This document shows positions 32,491 through 40,952 of a stretch of 64,000 nucleotides of DNA, in pieces; the stretch's first letter is position 1; each line of letters starts with the position of its first letter. Origin of the DNA: an uncultured Fibrobacter sp. (GTDB lineage: Bacteria > Fibrobacterota > Fibrobacteria > Fibrobacterales > Fibrobacteraceae); NCBI RefSeq assembly GCF_900316465.1, contig NZ_ONDD01000005.1:1-64000 (forward strand), read 5' to 3'. The notes below the pieces were generated by a model. It worked only from the letters and a program-made list of their open reading frames with translations. It ran no database searches and had not been told where the DNA came from. Made by a program: the position numbers and the translations under genes.

Positions 32491-34812
32491 TTACTTCGTT
32501 ACCGTAAAGCGATGAACCATCCCATTCTTCGCTCTAATCAGGTACACGCCCTTTTCCGAAACCATGGCGCGCACCTTAGACTGAGCCTCGCTTGCACTTG
32601 TCGCAAACACGGAGCCCACAAAGTTTCCGTTCAGGCCATACACGCGGTAAACCTGTTCGGCCTGCACATCGTAGCGCACTGCATTTGCGATACCCGTCGG
32701 ATCAATCGGTTCCGGGTCCGTAGCGTTTGCGCCCTTCACGAATGTGAAGTAGTCAATATCGAGCCAGGCGCCAGTAACCGTAAAGCGGAGCACATGTTCG
32801 CCCGCAGGGAGCGTTACATTGGCCTTCACCTTGTTGTAATCGTCGTAATTCTCTTCGCCGGAGCTTGCTGCCGGCACCGCGATTTCTTCGGTAATGTCCT
32901 TGCCATCCAAGGAGAGCTTGAAGCTCGAGGTAGAGCCAGCCGCAGCAACAGCCGCGAACATGGTGTAATCACCTGCATCCTTTACGTTCACGGTGTATTC
33001 GAGCCAGTCGCCTTCGCTGTTGTAGCCCACAATGACGCCGGTCGCCTTCTTGTAAAGGTCAACGCCCGTGCCCTTGCGGTAATCGCTATCGCCGTGGTTT
33101 TCGGAATCGGCGTCATAGTAAGAGGTGCCATCTTTACCCTTGCCCGGAACGTCGAAGTTTTCTGCTTCGATCTTGCCCGGGAGCGCAACGGCAGGGCAAT
33201 TTTCACCAGCAGCGCAGAACGGAGTCTGCGGAACAGGTTCAGAGCCAGCGCCATCGAGATAAATTTCATCGTTCACGTCGGTACCGACCTTGAACCAATC
33301 AAAGTCTGCGTAACCACCGGCCTGCTTGGTCGCAAAGTTGAAGAGGCCCCAACGGACGCCCACGAACATGTGGAGGTCGTAATTGAGCTTCACGTCGCTA
33401 CCGATTTTTGACCAAGTATTGCCATCGGTACTGTAGTAGAAGTAGGCGGTGCCGCGGTCAATCGGCAAGTCAAAATCAATTCGCAGGTAAACCTTGGAAC
33501 CAGAAATCGCCTTGCTATCCTTCAGGCTTTCACCATTCTTGTTTCCGGTGTACATCACCACCTTGTAGCTACCGCCATCTTTAGCGAGCGCCACAAAGCC
33601 CTTGTCGTCCTGCAGGGCAACGAGGCCAGCCATATCGCCATCCTTCATGCCGGTGCCATCGACAAGAGTCCTGCCGGAGCTCTTGGGGCCAAAGGAACGC
33701 TGTGTCAAGGTGTTCTTCGCAGTCACCACGCGGCTATCGGTGCGACTCGTAGTAATGCGGTAGAAGCCCGGATTTGCGGAGAGGCTCCAGTTCTTGTTAT
33801 CGGGGTTATGGTTGAACTGCCATTCGAGAGCAAGTTCACTAGATTCAAAGTCATCAGAAGTCACCATGCCGTAGCCCGGGAGCGGAGTTTCGGGCAAGTC
33901 AATTGTGGAGGGAGCCTTGGAGCCGCTAGTCGGGACCGGCCAGCCGTCCTTCCATTCCATCGGGACCAGGTGCGACATACGGCCAACCGGGCCGGAATCG
34001 CGGAACAAAAGTGCATACCACTTGCCCTCGGGAGTATCGAAAATGCCACCCTGCGCAACGCCGTTATCGGCCAAGAACACCCTACCGGTATAGCCCGAAA
34101 GCAGGCTCTTGGAACGGTAAACCACTTCGGTACGGCAGGAGCCATTCGGCCAGGAAATCGTGAACAGGTAGTATTCGCCGTTCACCTTTTCCATGTGCGA
34201 GCCTTCCTGCTGCACAATATAGCCGCTCTTACCGGTTGCCTGGTTCACGCTCACACCGCCAAGCTTGCCGCTCTTGCCGCCCTGCTTGACGCCGCTCGCA
34301 TCGTCATTCAACTGCACATAGCTGATCTGGTCGCCGCTGCCGTAAAACACCCACACGGTGCCGTCGTCATCGAAGAACAGAGAAGGATCGTGGTAGAACG
34401 GGAGCTGCACTTCGGACCACTGGCCACTTTCCACGTCGGCGGTTTTGTAAAGGTGCGTCTTGCCCGTCGTGTAAGACGGGGTCAGCACGTAGAAAAATCC
34501 CTTGTGGTAACGGATGCTCGATGCCCAGGAGCCCTTACCGTAGGCATCATCGCCATTCAAGTTCATCTTGTTGTTATTGGTGAGAGTCTGGTAGGCATAC
34601 CCCACCGTGCGCCACTGGGCCAAATCCGTGCTCTTGAAGACGGGCACGCCCGGGGCAAAGTGCATGGTCGTCGTCACCATGTAATAAGCGTCGTCAACGC
34701 GGACAATCGAGGGGTCCGGGCTATCGACGTACATAATCGGATTGTTGACTGTTACAGCGTAAACTGCACAAGAACTGAAAAGGGCAATGCCCAAACCTTT
34801 TAGCCATCCCAT
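32491..34812 (-). CDS. GH43 beta-xylosidase/arabinofuranosidase with CBM6
   Basis: About 773 residues. Signal peptide, then a five-bladed GH43 propeller: base Asp in VDSPDPSIVRVD, the pKa-setting Asp in YHDPSLFFDDDG and the acid Glu in QQEGSHMEKVNG. Residues ~320-530 are the beta-sandwich often attached to GH43 xylosidases. A CBM6-like module follows (KIEAENFDVPGKGK, GYNSEGDWLEYTVNV, AWLDIDYFTF), then the tail GVYLIRAKNGMVHRFTVTK. It would release xylose or arabinose from xylan. Start at 34812 has AAAGGAG 7 nt upstream. It is the first gene of the GH43-CE1 operon, with a palindrome at 34914-34930 upstream. Confidence 0.87.
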   Translation of the reverse strand: MGWLKGLGIALFSSCAVYAVTVNNPIMYVDSPDPSIVRVDDAYYMVTTTMHFAPGVPVFKSTDLAQWRTVGYAYQTLTNNNKMNLNGDDAYGKGSWASSIRYHKGFFYVLTPSYTTGKTHLYKTADVESGQWSEVQLPFYHDPSLFFDDDGTVWVFYGSGDQISYVQLNDDASGVKQGGKSGKLGGVSVNQATGKSGYIVQQEGSHMEKVNGEYYLFTISWPNGSCRTEVVYRSKSLLSGYTGRVFLADNGVAQGGIFDTPEGKWYALLFRDSGPVGRMSHLVPMEWKDGWPVPTSGSKAPSTIDLPETPLPGYGMVTSDDFESSELALEWQFNHNPDNKNWSLSANPGFYRITTSRTDSRVVTAKNTLTQRSFGPKSSGRTLVDGTGMKDGDMAGLVALQDDKGFVALAKDGGSYKVVMYTGNKNGESLKDSKAISGSKVYLRIDFDLPIDRGTAYFYYSTDGNTWSKIGSDVKLNYDLHMFVGVRWGLFNFATKQAGGYADFDWFKVGTDVNDEIYLDGAGSEPVPQTPFCAAGENCPAVALPGKIEAENFDVPGKGKDGTSYYDADSENHGDSDYRKGTGVDLYKKATGVIVGYNSEGDWLEYTVNVKDAGDYTMFAAVAAAGSTSSFKLSLDGKDITEEIAVPAASSGEENYDDYNKVKANVTLPAGEHVLRFTVTGAWLDIDYFTFVKGANATDPEPIDPTGIANAVRYDVQAEQVYRVYGLNGNFVGSVFATSASEAQSKVRAMVSEKGVYLIRAKNGMVHRFTVTK

Positions 34813-34913
34813 AATATTACTCCTTTCGAGGGCGCACCACCGCCCATGCAAATTTCTTCATAGTAAAATTACCCTAAAAACGGGGTAAAATCCCCCCCTC
34901 CCCTTCATTATCC

Positions 34914-34930
34914 TTTGACAAATTGTCAAA
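34914..34930. promoter_or_regulatory. Operator-like palindrome upstream of GH43-CE1 operon
   Basis: TTTGACA AAT TGTCAAA, perfect, centred ~110 bp before the GH43 start. A GGGTAATTTTA box lies closer to the gene (34862-34885, minus strand). Confidence 0.65.
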
Positions 34931-35037
34931 AGCGCGCAAGGCGAGTGTCGCGGGCATCAAGCCTGCTTGAATGCCCATGACCGAGCCGCAGCCGCGGACG
35001 CCAAAGGCGTCAAAAGGGATTGCCCTTTATTTCAAAG

Positions 35038-35065
35038 TAAAAACCCCTGATTTTGCAATCAGGGG
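35038..35065 (-). terminator. Terminator of the first CE6 gene
   Basis: CCCCTGATT pairs with AATCAGGGG, followed by TTTTTAC on the minus strand. Confidence 0.85.
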
Positions 35066-35093
35066 TGAATTCAAAAGAGAGAGAGTTTAAGTC

Positions 35094-35177
35094 CTAACCG
35101 TATAAAAATCCAAGCACAACTACGACTACCGAGAAGAACGCAATCTGCTTGACAATCGTTATTTCATTATTTTTCAT
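35094..35177 (-). CDS. 27-residue putative membrane peptide
   Basis: A small frame whose ATG overlaps the stop of the CE6 gene. It begins MKNNEITIVKQ and continues as one hydrophobic helix (IAFFSVVVVVLGFLYG) to a TAG, then the terminator. A charged start followed by a clean transmembrane segment is unlikely by chance but the frame is very short. Translation could be coupled to CE6. No function is known. Confidence 0.4.
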   Translation of the reverse strand: MKNNEITIVKQIAFFSVVVVVLGFLYG

Positions 35178-36837
35178 AAACCACGACCTTCTGTTTCATG
35201 GCACCCTGGTTACCCTTGGTGCGCACGTAGTAAATACCCTGCTTCAGGTCAGCCACAGAACCGGTCTTGACCATCTTGACTGCGGCATCCATGCCAGCGG
35301 CCTTGAAGCTTGCCACGCGCTTGCCGTGCATGTCGAACAGGTTGAAGCTGCTTTCGGCTTCGGTCATCAGGTTCAACTTGCCTGCAATAGCGGTGTTGTT
35401 TTCAACCTTCTTGAATTCGACGTAGTCGATATCGATCCAGTCGTTGGTGATTTCGAGCTTGAGTTCGTGTTCGCCGGCCTTCAAGGTAGCCTTGCCGCCG
35501 CTTACCGTGGTAAAGTTATCAAAGCCCTGGCCTTCGTTAGCGATTTCGGTACCGATCTGGTTGTCGTCCATGTAGAGGGCAAAGCTACCGGTGCCATTGT
35601 CGCCTGCAACGAGTGCAGAAATTTCGTATTCGCCATCGGCTTCCACCTTCACGGTATACTTGAGCCATTCGCCCTTCTGGCAGTGGCCCACGACCAAGCC
35701 CATGTTCGGCTGGTAAATATCCACGTCGTTCTTGCGGAACTTGCCGCCTTCGTTACCCTTGCTCAAATCGGAGTAACCCTTGTCGGCACCGCCCTTGTTG
35801 TATTCTTCAACTTCGATGGTGCCCGGAATCTTTGCAGGGGCTTCGCCATACGGGCCATATTCCTCAGGCGGTTCGTCCGGTACGGTAGACTGGCTCGGGT
35901 CAACCAAGTTCACTTCCGGTGCATCCGGGTCAATGGTCTTGTCGATGAGCTTGAGCATTTCGGAGCAGTAGCGCTTGCCGAGTTCAATCACGCCTTCGCG
36001 GCCAAAGTGGTAGGGGTCCTTGCCGTTACCCTTCAGGCCCTGAGAAGAGGCCAAACCAAACTTCTTGAACTTGCTCTTCAGCTGGGCAATGCCGCTGTTC
36101 TTGCTGCTGCAGCAGCTACCCTGGCCAGAGTTACCCGTGGGGTCATTCATCATTTCGCCAGCAACAAACGGAACTTCGTTTTCGTCCAAATCAAGAGCGT
36201 TGATAATGTCCTTGTAGGTCTTGTACACATTGTTCTGCCATTCGGTACCAGCGCCATCGGTTTCACCCTGGTGGAAAATAAAGCCCTTGATCACGCCTAC
36301 TTCCTTAGCCTTCTTGCCCAGGTCCACAATTCTCTGGTAGGGGTTAGAATCGTAGTCCTTTGCCCAGCTCTGGATGTAGCTTGCCGCAGAACTGAAATAA
36401 GCCTTGTACTGGTCCTTGTCAAAAGCCTTGATGCTCACCGCACCGATAGCCACCGGGATAATACCCACGGTAACGCCCGGCAGGGAATCGACCATGGCGC
36501 GGCCGAAGTAGTCTGCCGGAGAAAGGTTTTCAAAGGGGTGGAACATCGGCGGGATTGCGGGGTACCATTCGCCCGTCTTGATCGACTGAGTCGTCTTGCC
36601 GCTACGCTGGCTTGCGTTGGCGTTGTGCGAAGCGAGCATAAGGAAATTCTTGGGATTCGTGGCCTGGTCCACGGAAGGCACGATTTCGCCGTTACCCGCC
36701 ATGTTCGACTGGCCGTAAGCGATATAAATATGGAAATTGGGGTTCGGCGCAGCATTGGCAAGCGACGCAAGCATCATGAGCCCGCCAACAAGCCACAGGG
36801 CCGGGGTTAAAAATTCAGAGACTTTTTTAAGGTCCAT
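35167..36837 (-). CDS. CE6 acetyl xylan esterase with CBM6 (copy 1)
   Basis: A 556-residue exported SGNH-type esterase. After the signal peptide: HIYIAYGQSNMAGNG with the nucleophile Ser, then FIFHQGETDG and, near residue 290, HFGREGVIELGKRY with the catalytic His. Residues ~345-480 form a CBM6-like module (TIEVEEYNKGGADKG, HCQKGEWLKYTVKV, WIDIDYVEF). The tail YYVRTKGNQGAMKQKVVVYEK is basic. CE6 esterases of F. succinogenes take acetyl groups off xylan, opening it to GH30, GH5 and GH43 enzymes. The start has AAAGGAG upstream. A closely related copy lies just upstream on the same strand. Confidence 0.9.
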   Translation of the reverse strand: MDLKKVSEFLTPALWLVGGLMMLASLANAAPNPNFHIYIAYGQSNMAGNGEIVPSVDQATNPKNFLMLASHNANASQRSGKTTQSIKTGEWYPAIPPMFHPFENLSPADYFGRAMVDSLPGVTVGIIPVAIGAVSIKAFDKDQYKAYFSSAASYIQSWAKDYDSNPYQRIVDLGKKAKEVGVIKGFIFHQGETDGAGTEWQNNVYKTYKDIINALDLDENEVPFVAGEMMNDPTGNSGQGSCCSSKNSGIAQLKSKFKKFGLASSQGLKGNGKDPYHFGREGVIELGKRYCSEMLKLIDKTIDPDAPEVNLVDPSQSTVPDEPPEEYGPYGEAPAKIPGTIEVEEYNKGGADKGYSDLSKGNEGGKFRKNDVDIYQPNMGLVVGHCQKGEWLKYTVKVEADGEYEISALVAGDNGTGSFALYMDDNQIGTEIANEGQGFDNFTTVSGGKATLKAGEHELKLEITNDWIDIDYVEFKKVENNTAIAGKLNLMTEAESSFNLFDMHGKRVASFKAAGMDAAVKMVKTGSVADLKQGIYYVRTKGNQGAMKQKVVVYEK

Positions 36838-36859
36838 AACACACTCCTTTGCAATACCC

Positions 36860-36878
36860 TAAAATTATCCTCAAAAAA
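36860..36878 (-). promoter_or_regulatory. Shared promoter box of the enzyme cluster (CE6 copy 1)
   Basis: The minus strand reads TTTTTTGAGGATAATTTTA. Very similar boxes lie at 38604-38621 (CE6 copy 2) and 43223-43240 (GH43 copy a), and TTTAGGGTAATTTT forms occur before the other two GH43 genes. The position ~25-55 bp before the start codons suits a -10 region. Confidence 0.5.
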
Positions 36879-36910
36879 CGCCGATTTCACGCGAAAAACG
36901 CCAAAATTTA

Positions 36911-36925
36911 TGGATAAATAGTCAA
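36911..36925. promoter_or_regulatory. Degenerate operator-like site upstream of CE6 copy 1
   Basis: On the minus strand TTGACTATTTATCCA keeps one full half-site and a TCCA variant in the other half, ~81 bp before the start. Confidence 0.4.
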
Positions 36926-36932
36926 CAAATGC

Positions 36933-36959
36933 AAAACCCCGGAAACATTCCGGGGTTTT
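36933..36959 (-). terminator. Terminator of CE6 copy 2
   Basis: AAAACCCCGGAA pairs perfectly with TTCCGGGGTTTT across a 3-nt loop. Confidence 0.85.
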
Positions 36960-37005
36960 CCCAATCCTTTTGTAAACTTTAGCTGACAACTAGGGTAAAA
37001 TAGGC

Positions 37006-38580
37006 CTATTTTGCCACCTGAATCATCATCGTGCGGCCACTCATGGACTTCGCCATGTAGGATCCTCCACGCTTGACCAAGCTTGCGGCATTCTTGCGGA
37101 GTTCCGCCTTGCCCGTTGCGCGGACCACGCCAAGATAGGTACCGTTCATGTCGAAAAGGCGGAAGTTTTCGGCTTCGGTCGGCATGTTCAGGCGGACATC
37201 GGCAATCTTGGTACCGCAATCGGCGCAGTCCTTTTCAAACTTGAAGTAGTCGATATCAAAGTACTGCTGCGTCACATCCAAGCGCAGAATATGCTTACCG
37301 GCCGGAAGAGTCACCTTCTGCTTGACTTCGGTGAAATCATCGTAGCTAGAACCCGTGACCGTAAATTCGCCAATGGACTTGCCGTCGATAGAAAGCGTAA
37401 AGGCGCCTTCACCTTCGGTAGCGACAGAAGCGGCAGCGGTGTAATCGCCAGCTTCGGCAACATTGACCGTCCATTCGAGCCAGTCGCCGGTAGTGTTGTA
37501 ACCGGCAGCAATTCCGGTAGCCTTCTTGTAAAGGTCTACGCCGGTATCCTTGCGGTAGTCGGAATCGCCGTGGTTTTCACTATCGTCGCCGTAAGAATCG
37601 TTAGTGGAACCGTCTTCGTTCCGGCCCTTACCCGGAATATCGAAATCTTCGACTTCAATCTTGCCCGGAATCGCAAGAGCTTCTCCCTTGAACGGAGTCT
37701 GCGGTTCAGGATCCACTGGCGCTACGTTAATGAGCTTGAGCATTTCCTGAGCGTAACGCTGACCCATGCCGCGGTAGCCTTCTACGGTAAAGTGGAGGCC
37801 GTCGCCCTTGCTTCCGTAGCCCTTGGAGCTTGCCACGCCAAAGTTGACGATGTACTTGGAAAGATTGTGCACACGGCTGTTAAAGCCCGCGCAAGAACCG
37901 CCATCCACCATTTCGCCGGCGACAAACGGGGTTTCTTCGGCTTTAAGGCCCAGCTGCGCGAGCATGTATTCGTAAGTCTTCTTGACAATCTGTTCCCAGT
38001 TGCTCATGCCGCCATCGGTTTCGCCCTGGTGGAAAATGATACCCTTGATCACGCCCTTTTCCTGGGCCTTCTTCGCGACTTCGATGATTCGGCCCATGGC
38101 GTTACCGTCGTTACCGTAAGCCTTCACGCCGCTCTTGAGCCAGTCGGCAGCAGATGCAATATAGGCCTTGTAGTCATCGGGGTCGAACAAGCGGATACTC
38201 GTGCCACCCTGCGCCACCGGAATAATACCGATTGTCACATCGGGCAAGGAGTCTGCCATGTGGCGGCCAAACCAGTCTGCCGGAGAAAGGCCCTGGTTGC
38301 ACTTGAACATCGGAGGCACTGCTGGGTACATCTCGCCCACTGTCGGGCGACCGAGGTTGCTGCAAGACGTCGTTGCGAACATCTTTACGCGCGGATGTTC
38401 CTTACCGTCGACATTCTTGTCAAAGTTCGTGGCATTGCCTTCCATGTTGGACTGGCCATACGCAATGTAAATGTGAAAATTCGGGTCCGGTGCCGCGTTT
38501 GCAATTGTCGCAAGCATCACCAGCCCGCCCGCAAGCCAAAGGGCCGGGGTCAAAAACTCGGAAATCTTCTTGATATCCAT
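37006..38580 (-). CDS. CE6 acetyl xylan esterase with CBM6 (copy 2)
   Basis: About 524 residues, with nearly the same signal peptide as copy 1 (MDIKKISEFLTPALWLAGG). It has AYGQSNMEGNA with the nucleophile Ser, IIFHQGETDGG and LHFTVEGYRGMGQRYA with the catalytic His. The CBM6-like module (KIEVEDFDIPGKGRN, GYNTTGDWLEWTVNV, YFDIDYFKF) and the tail differ from copy 1 and match the GH30 and GH27 modules instead. This points to tandem duplication followed by exchange of the binding module. The start at 38580 was chosen from AAGGAG upstream; an in-frame ATG at 38709 would run through the terminator of the GH30 gene. Confidence 0.9.
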   Translation of the reverse strand: MDIKKISEFLTPALWLAGGLVMLATIANAAPDPNFHIYIAYGQSNMEGNATNFDKNVDGKEHPRVKMFATTSCSNLGRPTVGEMYPAVPPMFKCNQGLSPADWFGRHMADSLPDVTIGIIPVAQGGTSIRLFDPDDYKAYIASAADWLKSGVKAYGNDGNAMGRIIEVAKKAQEKGVIKGIIFHQGETDGGMSNWEQIVKKTYEYMLAQLGLKAEETPFVAGEMVDGGSCAGFNSRVHNLSKYIVNFGVASSKGYGSKGDGLHFTVEGYRGMGQRYAQEMLKLINVAPVDPEPQTPFKGEALAIPGKIEVEDFDIPGKGRNEDGSTNDSYGDDSENHGDSDYRKDTGVDLYKKATGIAAGYNTTGDWLEWTVNVAEAGDYTAAASVATEGEGAFTLSIDGKSIGEFTVTGSSYDDFTEVKQKVTLPAGKHILRLDVTQQYFDIDYFKFEKDCADCGTKIADVRLNMPTEAENFRLFDMNGTYLGVVRATGKAELRKNAASLVKRGGSYMAKSMSGRTMMIQVAK

Positions 38581-38654
38581 TTCACACTCCTTTTGCAATA
38601 CTCTAAAACTATCCTCAAAAGCACCCTTTTTCTGCCCCCAAGGCACATGTTCTA

Positions 38655-38669
38655 TGGACAAACCGTCAA
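38655..38669. promoter_or_regulatory. Operator-like site upstream of CE6 copy 2
   Basis: On the minus strand TTGACGGTTTGTCCA, one half TTGAC and the other GTCCA, ~82 bp before the start. It is intermediate between the TTGAC and TGGAC forms. Confidence 0.5.
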
Positions 38670-38676
38670 CAAACGA

Positions 38677-38704
38677 AAAATCCCGGATACAATCCGGGAT
38701 TTTC
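38677..38704 (-). terminator. Terminator of the GH30 gene
   Basis: AAAATCCCGGAT pairs perfectly with ATCCGGGATTTT across a 3-nt loop. Confidence 0.85.
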
Positions 38705-38728
38705 TGCAAAATTTCGCTTAAAAACGGC

Positions 38729-40819
38729 TTATTTCGTCACCTGAATGAGCTTGGTGCGGCCATTCATGGACTTGGCCAGGTAGGCGCCACCGCGTTTTAC
38801 GAGGTTAGCCGCATTGGCACGGAGTTCCGGCATGTCTGTTGCAGAAACCACACCGAGGAAACTTCCGTTCATATCGAAAATGCGGTAGCTTTCGGTTTCG
38901 GTCGGCATGTTCAGGCGAGCGTCGGCGATACCCGTATTGCAGTCTTCGCACGGCTTTTCGAACTTGAGGTAATCGATATCGAACCAGGAGGTCGTCACTT
39001 CGAGACGCAGAATGTGTTCGCCAGCCGGGAGCGTCACCTTGGCCGTGACATCCTTGAAGTCATCCCAGCTGGAACCAGAAACCGGAACCTCGGCAAGGGA
39101 CTTTCCATCGATCAAAAGCGTAAAGCCCGGATCCGAATTGGCCGTCGCGACAGAAGCGGTCATGGTATATTCGCCGGCTTCCTTCACGTTCACGGTATAT
39201 TCGAGCCATTCGCCAGCCTGGTTATGGCCCACCACGACAGCGCCAGAGGATTTCTTGTAAATATCGACGCCCGTATCTTCACGAACCTTGGAGCATTCGG
39301 CAGTCTTGCCTTCGTCGGTGCAGGCATGGTTTTCGGAATCGGAGTCGTAATAGGTCTTGTTTTCCTTGCCGGTACCCGGAACGTCAAAGTTTTCGGCTTC
39401 GATCTTGCCCGGGAGTTCCACAGCCTTGCCACCGAACGGTTCGCGCGGTACTGGTTCTGCAGGCGTTCCCACGCCCACGAGCGTCACGATGCAGTCCTTG
39501 AATTCCGAGCTGCCCGCATCCAGGGTGACAGTCACAGAGCCGTTCTTCACTTCGACTTCACCTTCATACTTGGCATTCTTCGCCTGGCTCGTGGTGTACA
39601 CGTGGAATGTTTCCACATCGGCACCCTTCACGTTAACCGTTACGGTCTTGGAATTCTTGTAATCGCGGTTCACGAGCACCACAATCACGGAGTCGCCTTC
39701 GGAACTCTTGTAAGCACTGGCAAAAACTTCCTTCTCGGGATTTGCCGTAGCACCCACGCGCACGGCACCCGGGCGGATGAATCGGGCGAACTGGCTCATC
39801 ACGTAACCGCGCTTAGAAATCTTGCCGATTTCGTTGCTCGGAATCTGGAGCTTGTTGCCAAAGTCCTTTTCCATGATCAGGCCATAGCAACGACGGATGT
39901 ACCACCAGGTGTACTGATTGAAGTTGCCCACAACCATGGCGCGGTGGATTTCGTAAGCTACATCCATGGCGTTCACGGTATCGCGCTTGTTGGCGTTTGC
40001 CTGGTCGCCCGTGTTCGTAACCGTGCGCCAGTAGTTACCGCTGCCCTGGCTTTCGGTGTAGTGTTCCGTCATCCAGCGTTCCACGCCCTTCTGGTCAGCC
40101 AAAGAATACTGGAAGAAGTTGTCCCCGGTCCTTCTGTCGCTGGCGTAGAAGTGCGCACCGAGAATGTCCCAGTTCTTGAGGGCATTGGCATCGTTCAAGA
40201 CCTTGTTGTAAAGATTCTTGTCGTAGCGGAACGATTCCGTCGAAATCACCTTCACACCATTCTTGCGCATTTTATCGGCGTAGCCCTTGGTGAAGTTGTA
40301 GATTTCGTCAGCGCTCCAGCAAGCCCATTCGCCGCACCAGTCCGGTTCGTTACTGATGGAGATGGCGTACAGGGGAACGCCCTGGTTCTTCATGTAATCG
40401 TTGAAGTTGTTCAGGTGGTCCACGTACTTCTGGTAGTTCGAAGAAGACATGTGCTGGTTTGCGCCCGCATACGGAGAAGTCCACGGAGTCGCATACAGAA
40501 TAAAGTCGTCGCCGGCGTATTTTTTTGCATACTTTGCAGCCTGAACTTCCTTGTTGAAGTCACTGGAGTTTGCATACACCGGAATACGCAGCGTATTCAG
40601 GCCAAGTGTTCCATCGCCCGTACCAAAGGCAATTTTCGCATCGGCTTCAGAAAGGCCGCCACCGCCCTGCCACTGGTTATGCACCATGCCGCCAAAACCG
40701 CGAATGACCTGGTGTTCTTCCGTTACGTCGACATTGACCGTCGAGGCCATAGCCGAACTCCAAAGGCCAACCACTCCAAAGGCTAGGCCCACACTCTTTG
40801 CAATTTTTTGGATTGTCAT
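38729..40819 (-). CDS. GH30 endo-xylanase with CBM6
   Basis: About 696 residues. Signal peptide, then a GH30 barrel and side beta domain: HQVIRGFGGMVHNQW, ATPWTSPYAG, the acid/base Glu in SISNEPDWCGEW at ~residue 165 and the nucleophile Glu in WMTEHYTES at ~250. The side beta domain ends near residue 460. A CBM6-like module follows with a four-Cys variation (KIEAENFDVPGTGKE, GHNQAGEWLEYTVNV, WFDIDYLKF). The tail GAYLAKSMNGRTKLIQVTK closely matches CE6 copy 2. GH30 subfamilies 7 and 8 cut xylan or glucuronoxylan internally. The start at 40819 has AAAAAGGAG upstream; the palindrome before it is too degenerate to call. Confidence 0.87.
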   Translation of the reverse strand: MTIQKIAKSVGLAFGVVGLWSSAMASTVNVDVTEEHQVIRGFGGMVHNQWQGGGGLSEADAKIAFGTGDGTLGLNTLRIPVYANSSDFNKEVQAAKYAKKYAGDDFILYATPWTSPYAGANQHMSSSNYQKYVDHLNNFNDYMKNQGVPLYAISISNEPDWCGEWACWSADEIYNFTKGYADKMRKNGVKVISTESFRYDKNLYNKVLNDANALKNWDILGAHFYASDRRTGDNFFQYSLADQKGVERWMTEHYTESQGSGNYWRTVTNTGDQANANKRDTVNAMDVAYEIHRAMVVGNFNQYTWWYIRRCYGLIMEKDFGNKLQIPSNEIGKISKRGYVMSQFARFIRPGAVRVGATANPEKEVFASAYKSSEGDSVIVVLVNRDYKNSKTVTVNVKGADVETFHVYTTSQAKNAKYEGEVEVKNGSVTVTLDAGSSEFKDCIVTLVGVGTPAEPVPREPFGGKAVELPGKIEAENFDVPGTGKENKTYYDSDSENHACTDEGKTAECSKVREDTGVDIYKKSSGAVVVGHNQAGEWLEYTVNVKEAGEYTMTASVATANSDPGFTLLIDGKSLAEVPVSGSSWDDFKDVTAKVTLPAGEHILRLEVTTSWFDIDYLKFEKPCEDCNTGIADARLNMPTETESYRIFDMNGSFLGVVSATDMPELRANAANLVKRGGAYLAKSMNGRTKLIQVTK

Positions 40820-40902
40820 CTTATACTCCTTTTTAACACAACTCCCGATATTAAAATACATTCTCGTAATTTCAAAATCAAGCGCTTTTTCCCGGAAGGA
40901 AG

Positions 40903-40922
40903 GGCACCCCCATTCGGGGGTG
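40903..40922 (-). terminator. Possible terminator of GH43 copy a
   Basis: GCACCCCC pairs with GGGGGTGT in a stem after the stop, but no T tract follows on the minus strand. Confidence 0.4.
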
Positions 40923-40952
40923 TCCTCCTGGTTGGATGTGTTTATGGGAAAC

